64,000 nucleotides of DNA from Microbacterium sp. CBA3102 (lineage in GTDB: Bacteria; Actinomycetota; Actinomycetes; Actinomycetales; Microbacteriaceae): positions 496,001 to 560,000 of the forward strand of contig NZ_CP042412.1 of the NCBI RefSeq assembly GCF_007954505.1, read 5' to 3'. Positions 1 through 7,616 of this stretch are shown piece after piece. Both the position numbers and the translations under genes were made by a program. The notes under the pieces were generated by a model, which searched no databases, was not told the DNA's origin, and was given only the letters and a program-made list of their open reading frames with translations. Each line of letters opens with the position of its first letter. Within the stretch, counting starts at the first letter, position 1.

Positions 1-380
1 TCATCGAGGTCTCGGTCGCCGACGACAAGGAGGCCGAGCTGACCTCCGCCCTGCGCGGCCTGCAGGGTCAGGGGCTGCTGACCCTGGCCGTGCTCACCGG
101 CACCCCGGAGACCGTCGCCGCGGACGATCGGCTGCTCGAGATCCAGGTGCTCGGCAACGACCGCCCCGGCATCGTGCGGGAGATCTCGACCGTGTTGAGC
201 ACGCACGCACTGAGCATCGAGGAGCTGGCCACCGAGACCCGGGATGCCGCGATGGCGGGCGGCCGTCTGTTCGAAGCCTCGGTGGTCGCGAAGGTCCCCG
301 CGACCGTCGACCTCGACGTCCTGCGCGCCGACCTCGAGCGCCTGGCCACCGAGATCCAGGTCGACATCACCGTCAGCTGA
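1..380 (+). CDS. ACT-domain protein, GcvR-like (5' truncated)
   Basis: The gene enters from the left edge, reading in frame from base 3, so the N-terminus is missing. The visible 125 residues hold the end of one ACT-like domain and a complete second one, with the ligand-binding turn NDRPGIVREIS near visible residue 45 and the continuation STHALSIEELATET. Two-ACT proteins of this layout are usually annotated as glycine cleavage system transcriptional repressor-like or general amino-acid sensing proteins. No DNA-binding domain is visible, so a direct repressor role is not shown. The internal GTG at 90 is not the start, because good coding sequence continues upstream of it to the window edge. 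Confidence 0.75.
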   Translation, partial: IEVSVADDKEAELTSALRGLQGQGLLTLAVLTGTPETVAADDRLLEIQVLGNDRPGIVREISTVLSTHALSIEELATETRDAAMAGGRLFEASVVAKVPATVDLDVLRADLERLATEIQVDITVS

Positions 381-430
381 CCCGAGACCCCCGCACCTCG
401 CCGACGCCCCCGCCAGCACACGTCACTCCG

Positions 431-510
431 CGGGGGTGTCGACGCGCAGAGGGGGTGTCGGCCTCCCGAGACGGGGTCTCGACGCGCAGAGGGGGTGTCG
501 ACGCGCAGAC
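431..510. repeat. Short G-rich tandem repeat, about 20 bp x 4
   Basis: Four adjoining units begin at about 431, 451, 472 and 491. The best unit is GGGGGTGTCGACGCGCAGA; the second and third are degenerate. The array fills the gap between two convergent genes and abuts the stop codon of the FCD regulator. Related units occur at 5951-6035, so this looks like a dispersed intergenic repeat family. There are no spacers, so it is not a CRISPR array. Confidence 0.7.
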
Positions 511-1194
511 TCAGTCCTCGAGGCCGGAGTAGCGCCGGACCCAGTACTCCGTGTACGCGACATGCGCCGAGGCCGCGGCGCTCGCGGCGACAGGATCCGC
601 CGCCGCCAGGCCGCGCAGGATCGCGCGGTGCCCCGCATCCGAGTGGATCTTGAGCTCGGCCGCATCCTCGGGATCGGAGATGCGATACGCCCGCGAACGC
701 GAACGCAACACGTCGATCAGGCTGGTCAGCGCCTCGTTCCCCGCCACCCCGGAGATCGCCATGTGGAACTCATGGTCGAGGCGCGACTGCACCTCGAAGT
801 CGGTGGTCGCCTCGATCTCGTCGAGCACGCGGTCCAGGGACTCCACGGTCTCGTCGTCGATGCGGGCGGCGGCGAGCGCGGCGGCATGCGGTTCGAGCAC
901 CCGGCGCAGCTCGGTGAGTTCGAGCACCCCCGCCATCGGCAGCAGTCCGACCGTGAGTGACAGGCTGCCGATCAGGTCGGCCGCGCGCAGTTCGCTGACA
1001 TAGCTCCCCGATCCGTGCCGGGTGTCGAGCACACCGAGTGCGGCCAGCATCCGGATCGCCTCGCGGAGAGAGCCGCGGGAGACACCGAGCCGTTCACACA
1101 GTTCCCCTTCACTCGGCAGCCGGTCCCCCGGCCGCAGCGCACCGTCGGCGATCAGCGCCCGCAACCCGTGCAGCGCCGTGTCGAGTGCGCTCAT
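511..1194 (-). CDS. GntR-family regulator, FCD (FadR) subfamily
   Basis: A 227-residue transcription factor. A winged helix-turn-helix covers about residues 5-70 (core RPGDRLPSEGELCERLGVSR), followed by an all-helical FCD ligand domain of about 80-215. The FCD domain shows the usual metal-ligand positions in LDHEFHMAI and HRAI. Start: the ATG at 1194 has GAGAGG seven bases upstream; longer in-frame extensions would run into the divergent promoter. FCD regulators usually sense organic acids or sugar acids. It is divergent from an aminotransferase and ABC importer operon, and a perfect AGTTGT/ACAACT inverted repeat lies between them, so it most likely controls that operon and itself. The ligand is unknown. 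Confidence 0.88.
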   Translation of the reverse strand: MSALDTALHGLRALIADGALRPGDRLPSEGELCERLGVSRGSLREAIRMLAALGVLDTRHGSGSYVSELRAADLIGSLSLTVGLLPMAGVLELTELRRVLEPHAAALAAARIDDETVESLDRVLDEIEATTDFEVQSRLDHEFHMAISGVAGNEALTSLIDVLRSRSRAYRISDPEDAAELKIHSDAGHRAILRGLAAADPVAASAAASAHVAYTEYWVRRYSGLED

Positions 1195-1320
1195 CGTGAT
1201 CCTCTCTGACACTCCCCACCCCTCGTGAAGTCTGGCGGAACTCCCCTTCGCAGGGAACTCGTATGACAACTATGTTTCATCCTTCCTGTTTTCGTGGCAG
1301 TTTTCGCGCTCGTGTGGCAA

Positions 1321-1335
1321 AGTTGTGCAACAACT
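1321..1335. promoter_or_regulatory. Candidate operator of the FCD regulator
   Basis: AGTTGT-gca-ACAACT is a perfect 6+6 inverted repeat, 24 bases upstream of the aminotransferase start. FadR/FCD proteins commonly bind TTGT/ACAA-type palindromes. A second, partial element (ATGACAAC..GTTTCAT, 1263-1280) lies nearer the regulator gene. Binding is inferred. Confidence 0.6.
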
Positions 1336-1359
1336 CGCCCCACTCATCGATGAGGACTG

Positions 1360-2595
1360 ATGCCCGCACCGTTGTTCCCCGCACCGCTCACGCTGAACTC
1401 CGGCGTGCGCGCCCGTGACGCCTGGCCCCTCGACCCGTCGGTGATCCACCTCAACCACGGATCCTTCGGCGCGGTCCCCTCCGCCGTCGTCGCGCATCAG
1501 GACGCTCTTCGCCGCCGCGCGGATCTCAGCCCGGTCGAGTGGTTCCCCCGCATCGCGGAGCGTGTGCAGGATGCCCGCGAACGCACCGCGCCCTTCGTGG
1601 GTGCCCGGACGGAGGACAGTGTCTTCGTCCCCAACGCCTCCGCCGCTGCCACCGTGGTCTACAACGCGCTGCAGTTGGAAGCCGGGGACGAGATCCTCGT
1701 CACCGACCAGGGCTACGGTGCCATCACCATGGGGGCCGAGCGCCTCGCCCGCCGGTTCGGCGCCCGCGTCCGCACGGTCGCCCTCCCGCTGCTCTCCTCC
1801 GACGACGAGATCGTGCAGCTCTTCGCCGATCATCTCTCCCCCCGCACCCGTCTGATCGTGGTCGACCAGATCACGTCGCCGACCGCACGGATGCTGCCCA
1901 CACGCCGCATCGCCGAGGCGGCGGCCGAGCGCGGGGTGCGCACGCTCGTCGACGGCGCTCACGCCCCCGGCCTCGTCCCGGACGCGGCTGCCGTCGCGGG
2001 CGGCGACTGGTGGTTCGGAAACCTCCACAAGTGGCCCTGCGCGCCCCGCGGCTCCGCACTGCTGGTCACCTCCGCCCCCGACCGCGACGAACTGTGGCCA
2101 CTCATCGACTCGTGGGCGGCGCGCGAACCGTACCCCTCCCGCTTCGACACCCAGGGCACGATCGACGCCACGACCTACCTGGCCACCCCGACCGCCATCG
2201 ACTTCATCGAAAACGAGTTCGGTTGGGCTGCCGCACGCGCAGCGATGACGGAGATCGCGGATGCCGGCGCCGAGCTGATCGCGGAAGCCCTGCGCCCCTA
2301 CGGCGACGAGGACCCGCTCACCCCGCTCCCCTCCCCTGTGCCGTCGATGCGACTCGTGCGTCTGCCGCTCGGGCTGGGGGCGACACGGGAAGAGGCCGAC
2401 GCCCTGCGCATGGATCTCCTCGATGAGGTCGGCGTCGAGACGGCCTTCACCAGCTTCCGCGGTATCGGCTACTTCCGACTCTCTGCGCACCTCTACAACG
2501 AGGCCTCCGACTACGAGGCCTTCGTGGAGCGGTGTGTCCCGCAGATCCTGAGCCGTGCGGGCATCCGCCGCGCCGACTCCCTCGTCCTGCCCTGA
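1360..2595 (+). CDS. Class V aminotransferase, isopenicillin N epimerase-like
   Basis: A 411-residue fold-type I PLP enzyme. The N-terminal VIHLNHGSFGAVP is typical of the CefD/isopenicillin-N-epimerase-like branch of class V aminotransferases. The Schiff-base lysine is in NLHKWPCAPRG (Lys at about residue 224), preceded by the Asp-containing LVDGAHAPG that contacts the PLP pyridine nitrogen. Length is normal. Start: ATG at 1360 with GAGGA four bases upstream. It is first in a run with an ABC importer 56 bases downstream and is divergent from an FCD regulator. The family includes epimerases, desulfurases and lyases, so the reaction cannot be read from sequence; racemisation or C-S/C-N bond cleavage of an imported amino compound is possible. 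Nothing nearby suggests beta-lactam synthesis. Confidence 0.85.
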   Translation: MPAPLFPAPLTLNSGVRARDAWPLDPSVIHLNHGSFGAVPSAVVAHQDALRRRADLSPVEWFPRIAERVQDARERTAPFVGARTEDSVFVPNASAAATVVYNALQLEAGDEILVTDQGYGAITMGAERLARRFGARVRTVALPLLSSDDEIVQLFADHLSPRTRLIVVDQITSPTARMLPTRRIAEAAAERGVRTLVDGAHAPGLVPDAAAVAGGDWWFGNLHKWPCAPRGSALLVTSAPDRDELWPLIDSWAAREPYPSRFDTQGTIDATTYLATPTAIDFIENEFGWAAARAAMTEIADAGAELIAEALRPYGDEDPLTPLPSPVPSMRLVRLPLGLGATREEADALRMDLLDEVGVETAFTSFRGIGYFRLSAHLYNEASDYEAFVERCVPQILSRAGIRRADSLVLP

Positions 2596-2651
2596 TCCGC
2601 CCACCGTTCACCCGACCGCAACACCCACCCACCCCAACCGAGAGGCACTTC

Positions 2652-3962
2652 GTGAAGAACAAGATCTTGACGACAGCAGCGGGATTCGGCACCGTCGCCG
2701 TCCTCGCTCTCACCGGCTGTTCCGCGAGCTCCGGCCCGTCGGCCGACGGCACGGTCACCCTGCAGATGGTCGAGAGCCTGACCAACCCGGCCCGCACCGA
2801 GCTCATCCGCGGACTCCTCGACGAGTTCGAGAAGGACAACCCGAAGATCACGGTCAACCTGGTCTCCCCTCCCACCGAGCAGGCCGACGCGAAGATCCAG
2901 CAGATGCTGCAGTCCGGCAAGGGCGTGGACGTGCTGGAGGTGCGCGACATCACCGTCGGACCGTTCGCGAACAACGGCTGGCTGTACGACCTCGGCCCCG
3001 ACCTCGAGAAGTGGGACGGCTGGGACGCCCTGACCGACAACGCGCAGTCCGCGTCCGTGGCCGCCGACGGCAAGAGCTACTTCGTTCCGTACGGCTTCTA
3101 CGGGCTGTCGCTGTTCTACCGCACCGACCTCGTGAAGGACGCCGGCTTCGACGGACCCCCGCACAGCTGGAAGGACCTGCTCGAGCAGGCGTCCGCGATC
3201 CAGGACCCCTCGAACAACATCTACGGCTACGCGTTCCGCGGCGGCCAGAACGCGAACAGCAACGTCGTCGCGGCCATCGAGGCCTACACGATCGACGGTC
3301 TCGACACCGAGGACGCCTTCCTGATGGAGGACGGCTCGACGATCTTCGCCGCACCCGAGGCGCAGGATGCCGTCGACGACTACTTCGACCTGTTCACGGA
3401 GGCCTCCCCGCCTTCCGCCGTCTCGTGGGGCTACCCCGAGATGGTCGCCGGCTTCACGAACGGCACCACCGCGTTCCTGCTGCAGGACCCCGAGGTCATC
3501 GCGACCGTGCAGGACTCCTCCCTCACCGAAGACCAGTGGGACACCGCTCCGCTGCTCGTCGGCCCCTCGGGCAAGGCCGCGCAGCCGCTCGCCGTGGCCG
3601 GGTGGGGTGTTGCCGAGAACAGCGAGAACAAGGAGGCGGCCGTCAAGCTGGTCGAGTTCCTCTCGTCGGCCGAGCCCGCCACCGAGTTCGCCCAGGCCAA
3701 CAGCCTGGTGCCGATCATCACGGCTGCAGCGGATGACGACTTCTACTCGTCAGGCCCCTGGACCAGCTACGTCACCATGACGGAAGACCCGGAGACGTAC
3801 GTCAACGTGCGCCAGCCGCGCGGGGTCAGCTGGTGGACCGAGTGGATCCAGAAGTCCGACCAGGATGTGCAGAACGTGCTGCTGGGCAACATGTCGACCA
3901 GCGACCTGCTGGCCTCGTGGGACGCGTTCTGGACCGAGAAGTACGCCGCGGAAAAGGGCTGA
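2652..3962 (+). CDS. ABC importer substrate-binding lipoprotein, sugar family 1
   Basis: A 436-residue extracytoplasmic binding protein. It has a lipoprotein signal peptide with lipobox LTGC, Cys at about residue 22, followed by a Ser/Gly-rich linker. The body is a family 1 (MalE/UgpB-like) solute-binding protein with ELIRGLLDEFEKDNPKI near the N-terminus and aromatic-rich segments such as YGFYGLSLFYRTD. The GTG at 2652 follows GAGAGGC and begins the signal peptide with KNK; ATG starts upstream would spoil the signal. It is followed after 3 bases by the first permease. It captures an oligosaccharide or polyol-like ligand outside the membrane; the ligand is not identifiable. Confidence 0.88.
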   Translation: MKNKILTTAAGFGTVAVLALTGCSASSGPSADGTVTLQMVESLTNPARTELIRGLLDEFEKDNPKITVNLVSPPTEQADAKIQQMLQSGKGVDVLEVRDITVGPFANNGWLYDLGPDLEKWDGWDALTDNAQSASVAADGKSYFVPYGFYGLSLFYRTDLVKDAGFDGPPHSWKDLLEQASAIQDPSNNIYGYAFRGGQNANSNVVAAIEAYTIDGLDTEDAFLMEDGSTIFAAPEAQDAVDDYFDLFTEASPPSAVSWGYPEMVAGFTNGTTAFLLQDPEVIATVQDSSLTEDQWDTAPLLVGPSGKAAQPLAVAGWGVAENSENKEAAVKLVEFLSSAEPATEFAQANSLVPIITAAADDDFYSSGPWTSYVTMTEDPETYVNVRQPRGVSWWTEWIQKSDQDVQNVLLGNMSTSDLLASWDAFWTEKYAAEKG

Positions 3963-3965
3963 CCT

Positions 3966-4931
3966 GTGGCCCGCACCGCTCAGAAGGGAGGCTCCGTCGG
4001 CACTGCTTCGCAGCAGGCAGCCGTCGGGGCCTCCCCGGCATCGCGTCGACGTCGTCCGTTCCGAGGGCGCCAGGCATGGACGCTGCTGGCGTTCCTCGCC
4101 CCCGCAGTCGTCTTCGTGTGCTGGTTCACCTACTGGCCGATGCTGCAGGGCGCGCGCATGGCCTTCCACGACTGGAACCTTTGGGACCTCACGTCGACGC
4201 CGTTCGTTGGCTTCGACAACTTCCTCGCAGTGTTCCGTGACCCCGCGTTCCCGACGGTGGCAGGGAACTCCGTACTCTGGGTCGTCGGCTCGCTCGTGCC
4301 GCAGCTCGTGATCGGATTCCTGATCGCGCTCGCCCTGCGCAAGCGGTTCCGGTTCCGCGGCGTCTACCAGGCGCTCGTGTTCTTCCCCTGGGCGGTATCC
4401 GGCTTCCTGATCGGCATGCTGTTCCGGTGGATGTTCAACGCGGAGTTCGGTGTGGTCAACGACCTGCTCATGAAGGCAGGACTGATCGATGCCCCCCTCC
4501 CCTGGCTGGCGGATCCGAAGCTCGCGATGTTCGCGGTGATCGTCGCCAACGTCTGGTACGGGGTCACGTTCTTCGCGATCATGATCCTCGCCGCTCTGCA
4601 GTCGGTGCCCGACGAGATGCTGGAGGCTGCGAGCCTCGACGGCGCCGGCAAGGTCCGTCAGCTCTTCTCGATCATCATCCCGTACATCTCGATGACGCTG
4701 CTGCTGACGATCCTGCTGCGAGTGATCTGGATCTTCAACTTCCCCGACATCATCTACGCGATGACCAACGGCGGACCCGCCAACCAGACGCACATCATTA
4801 CGACCTGGATGATCAACTACACCCAGCAGGGCAATTACGGCTTCGCGAGCGCGATCGGCCTCATCGTGATGGCCGTCCTGTTCGTGTTCTGCGCGTTCTA
4901 CCTGATGGCGATGCGGAGAGTGCAGCGATGA
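3966..4931 (+). CDS. ABC sugar importer permease 1 (MalF-like)
   Basis: A 321-residue inner-membrane permease with six predicted transmembrane segments after a basic N-terminal tail of about 35 residues. The cytoplasmic EAA loop that docks the ATPase is seen at about residue 220: EMLEAASLDGAGKVRQLF. The GTG start lies 3 bases after the binding-protein stop, and the stop overlaps the next gene by ATGA, showing one operon. The operon has no ATP-binding subunit. Confidence 0.88.
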   Translation: MARTAQKGGSVGTASQQAAVGASPASRRRRPFRGRQAWTLLAFLAPAVVFVCWFTYWPMLQGARMAFHDWNLWDLTSTPFVGFDNFLAVFRDPAFPTVAGNSVLWVVGSLVPQLVIGFLIALALRKRFRFRGVYQALVFFPWAVSGFLIGMLFRWMFNAEFGVVNDLLMKAGLIDAPLPWLADPKLAMFAVIVANVWYGVTFFAIMILAALQSVPDEMLEAASLDGAGKVRQLFSIIIPYISMTLLLTILLRVIWIFNFPDIIYAMTNGGPANQTHIITTWMINYTQQGNYGFASAIGLIVMAVLFVFCAFYLMAMRRVQR

Positions 4932-5848
4932 CCATGACAGACACCTCCCGCACGGGCTCCTCGGTCACCGAGACCCGCCGCATCACCGTGCCCGACCCGG
5001 CATCCGCCCCGCGTCCGAAGCCGCGCGTCACGGTCGGCGGCGTCATCCGCGTCGTGGGTCTCGCGCTCTGGCTCGTGATCACGCTGTTCCCGCTGTACTG
5101 GATCGCGCTGACCGCGTTCAAGTCGCCCGGGACGATCAACAGGTTCCCGATCGAGTACTGGCCGAGCGAGCCTTCGCTCGACAACTTCACGAGCCTGTTC
5201 GAGAAGAGCTCGTTCGGGGTGTTCCTCGGCAACTCGGCCCTGGTCGCGGTCGTCGGCGGCGCGGTGGCGACACTCATCGCCCTGCTCAGCGCCTATGTGC
5301 TCGCCCGTTTCGAGTTCCGGGGCAAGGGCGCGATCCTGATCGCGTTCCTGCTGACGCAGATGATCCCGGCCTTCATCGCGCTGGGACCGCTGTACTCGAT
5401 GATGACGGACCTCGGGCTGGTCGACACCAAGCCCGGACTCATCCTCGTCTACATCGCGATCTGCATCCCGTTCTCGACGGTCATGCTGAGGGGCTTCTTC
5501 GAGAACGTGCCCGATGCCCTCGAAGAGGCCGCCATGATCGACGGATGCTCCCGCCTCGGAGCCCTGTTCCGGGTGCTCGTCCCGGTGATGACCCCCGGCA
5601 TCATCGCGGCGTTCATCTTCAACTTCGTGAACTGCTGGAACGAGCTGTTCCTGTCGGTCGTGCTCATGAACACCGATGAGAACCGCACCGTGCCCTCCGC
5701 GTTGAACGGCTTCATCTCGACGTTCAACATCGACTGGGGGTCGATGAGTGCCGCAGCGGTGCTGACGATCCTGCCGACCATGGCGATGTTCGCGCTCGCG
5801 AGCCGCTGGATCGTGCAGGGCCTGACCGCCGGCGCCGTGAAGGAGTAA
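4928..5848 (+). CDS. ABC sugar importer permease 2 (MalG-like)
   Basis: A 306-residue permease with six transmembrane segments. The EAA loop at about residue 200 reads DALEEAAMIDGCSRLGALF. The ATG overlaps the preceding stop (ATGA), giving translational coupling. It is the last gene of the run; a C15 tract begins directly after the stop codon. With the ATPase missing, the pair probably uses a shared MsiK/MsmK-type ATPase encoded elsewhere; the one at 24.2-25.2 kb is a candidate in this window. Confidence 0.88.
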   Translation: MTMTDTSRTGSSVTETRRITVPDPASAPRPKPRVTVGGVIRVVGLALWLVITLFPLYWIALTAFKSPGTINRFPIEYWPSEPSLDNFTSLFEKSSFGVFLGNSALVAVVGGAVATLIALLSAYVLARFEFRGKGAILIAFLLTQMIPAFIALGPLYSMMTDLGLVDTKPGLILVYIAICIPFSTVMLRGFFENVPDALEEAAMIDGCSRLGALFRVLVPVMTPGIIAAFIFNFVNCWNELFLSVVLMNTDENRTVPSALNGFISTFNIDWGSMSAAAVLTILPTMAMFALASRWIVQGLTAGAVKE

Positions 5849-5950
5849 CCCCCCCCCCCCCCCGCCCGTCGCGCCCCGTCGCGCCCCGTCGCGCCCGTCG
5901 CGCCCGTCGCGTCCGTCGCGTTCGTCGCGTTCGCCGCGCCCGTCGCGTTC
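5849..5950. repeat. C15 tract and CGTCGCGCC(C) tandem microsatellite
   Basis: Fifteen consecutive C bases (5849-5863) start at the base after a stop codon. They are followed by about nine 9-10 bp copies of a CGTCGCGCC-like unit that decays to CGTCGCGTT. Such tracts are prone to slippage, so length may vary between cells or be a sequencing uncertainty. No gene is encoded here. Confidence 0.85.
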
Positions 5951-5967
5951 GCCGAGACCCCCTTCCA

Positions 5968-6015
5968 CCGCCGAGGCCCCCTCTGATTCGCAGGATTCAG
6001 AGGGGGCCTCGGCGG
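5968..6015. terminator. Perfect 19-bp hairpin between convergent genes
   Basis: The arm CCGCCGAGGCCCCCTCTGA (5968-5986) and its exact complement at 5997-6015 enclose a 10-base loop. It sits between the permease and the aldo/keto reductase, which converge here. There is no T-run on either side, so it is a non-canonical bidirectional terminator or an mRNA 3'-end stabiliser. Its right flank (6016-6033) is a copy of the G-rich repeat unit seen at 431-510. Confidence 0.6.
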
Positions 6016-6077
6016 GCAGAGGGGGCGTCGACCTTCGCGACGACCGGACGCGACAACCGGACGAGGCGGGCGGGTGG

Positions 6078-7091
6078 TCAGACCAGGCGGGACTTCGGAG
6101 ACACCGAGTAGGTGTGCTCGGCGTCGCGGTTGACCGTGTCGCCCAGCGCGGTGTCGATCGCGGCGAGCGTGTCGGCGTCGAGCTTCACACCCGAGGCCTT
6201 GACGGTCTCCGCCAACTGCTCCGGACGGGAAGCTCCGACCAGCGCAGCCGCGACGTTCGGGTTCTGCAGCACCCACGCGATCGCGAGCTGCGGCATCGAC
6301 AGGCCGGCTTCCTCGGCGATCGGCTTCAGACGCTGCACCGCGGTGAGGATGTCGTCCTGCAGGAAGCTCTTGATGAAGTCGGCGCCGCTGTGCGGGTCGG
6401 TCGCGCGTGAGCCCTCGGGCACCGGCTGCCCCGGCAGGTACTTGCCGCTGAGCACGCCCTGTGCCATCGGCGACCACACGATCTGGGACATCCCGAGCTC
6501 TTCGGACGCCGGAACGACCTTGCCCTCGATGACGCGCCACAGCATCGAGTACTGCGGCTGATTGGAGATGAGCTGGATCCCCAGCTGCTTCGCGAGTGCG
6601 TGCCCTTCACGCAACTGCTCGGCCGTCCACTCCGAGACGCCGATGTAGAGGGCCTTGCCCTGACGGACGACGTCGGCGAACGCCTGGAACGTCTCCTCCA
6701 GCGGAGTCTCGTGGTCGAAGCGGTGCGCCTGGTACAGGTCGACATAGTCGGTGCCGAGGCGCTGCAGCGAGCCGTTGATCGACTCGAAGATGTGCTTGCG
6801 GCTCAACCCGGTGTCGTTCGGGCCCTTCGGACCGGTCGGGAAGTAGACCTTCGTGAAGATCTCGAGCCCCTCGCGGCGCTGCCCCTCGAGTGCCTTGCCG
6901 AGAACGACCTCCGCTGCCGTGTTGGCGTAGGTGTCGGCGGTGTCGAAAGTCGTGATTCCCGCGTCCAGGGCGGCATGCACGGTCTTGACGGCGGCATCGT
7001 CGCCGACCTGTGAGGCGTGGGTGACCCAGTTGCCGTAGGTGATCTCCGAGACCTTGAGACCGCTGTTGCCGAGATAGCGATAGTTGACCAT
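6078..7091 (-). CDS. Aldo/keto reductase, Kv-beta-like
   Basis: A 337-residue NADPH-dependent (beta/alpha)8 oxidoreductase that reduces aldehydes or ketones in the cytoplasm. The catalytic tetrad can be seen: Asp and Tyr in FDTADTYAN (about residue 50), Lys in IFTKVYF and His in YQAHRFD. YRYLGNSGLKVSEITYG at the N-terminus is typical of the AKR6/Kv-beta-like group. ATG at 7091. It lies 23 bases downstream of a small membrane protein and may be the last gene of a mocR-led transcript. Substrate unknown. Confidence 0.9.
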   Translation of the reverse strand: MVNYRYLGNSGLKVSEITYGNWVTHASQVGDDAAVKTVHAALDAGITTFDTADTYANTAAEVVLGKALEGQRREGLEIFTKVYFPTGPKGPNDTGLSRKHIFESINGSLQRLGTDYVDLYQAHRFDHETPLEETFQAFADVVRQGKALYIGVSEWTAEQLREGHALAKQLGIQLISNQPQYSMLWRVIEGKVVPASEELGMSQIVWSPMAQGVLSGKYLPGQPVPEGSRATDPHSGADFIKSFLQDDILTAVQRLKPIAEEAGLSMPQLAIAWVLQNPNVAAALVGASRPEQLAETVKASGVKLDADTLAAIDTALGDTVNRDAEHTYSVSPKSRLV

Positions 7092-7114
7092 GGATCAACG
7101 CTACTGGCTGCCCA

Positions 7115-7606
7115 CTATGGCTGGGCCGGATGCCGGGATCTCATTACCGCCATCGCGCCGCCGACCACGATCGCGACGGCGGCGAGGGCGCTCACGACGT
7201 ACAGCGGTCGGGCCCAGGGCGAGTAGTCCGCTCCGCTGATCCCGAACGTGTCGGCCAGGGCCATGCCCGCGCCGAACGACGCGACGAAGTACCCGACCGC
7301 GCCGAGCATGAGCAGCGCCAGGAACGTCATCGCAGGAACCACGGGATCCGCACGCCGGACGACCGAGACGACGGCCACCGCGACGGCCAGCGCCACGCCG
7401 ATGCCGAGAACGGAGAACACGGCACCCTGGCCGAGGTTCTCCCGCGCCTCCGCCATCGCGAAACGGATCTCATTCATCGTGAGCCCCGGAGCCGCGGCGA
7501 GCGGATTCAGCACGAGGATCTGCAGTGCAGCGAGCACCGCGTAGGCCAGGACGGCGAGCACGCCGACGATCGAGATCCACAGGGTTCGGCGCTGAATCCG
7601 AGTCAT
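7115..7606 (-). CDS. Hypothetical membrane protein, four TM segments
   Basis: A 163-residue protein with about four hydrophobic segments (roughly residues 8-30, 60-82, 92-112 and 132-155) and a short Arg-rich C-terminus. The ATG at 7606 is 10 bases downstream of the mocR stop, which suggests cotranscription. No strong ribosome binding site is seen. I recognise no family, and no function can be given beyond integral membrane protein. Confidence 0.7.
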   Translation of the reverse strand: MTRIQRRTLWISIVGVLAVLAYAVLAALQILVLNPLAAAPGLTMNEIRFAMAEARENLGQGAVFSVLGIGVALAVAVAVVSVVRRADPVVPAMTFLALLMLGAVGYFVASFGAGMALADTFGISGADYSPWARPLYVVSALAAVAIVVGGAMAVMRSRHPAQP

Positions 7607-7616
7607 GCGGGTCAGC

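Noticed and set aside
431..510. Tandem repeat considered as a CRISPR array
   Set aside because: Units adjoin without spacers and no cas genes are nearby.
1360..2595. Isopenicillin N epimerase as evidence of a beta-lactam cluster
   Set aside because: No isopenicillin synthase, ACV synthetase or expandase is present, and the class V family is functionally diverse.
5968..6015. Hairpin considered as a canonical rho-independent terminator
   Set aside because: The stem is excellent but there is no T-run on either strand, so it is reported only as a probable non-canonical terminator or stabiliser.
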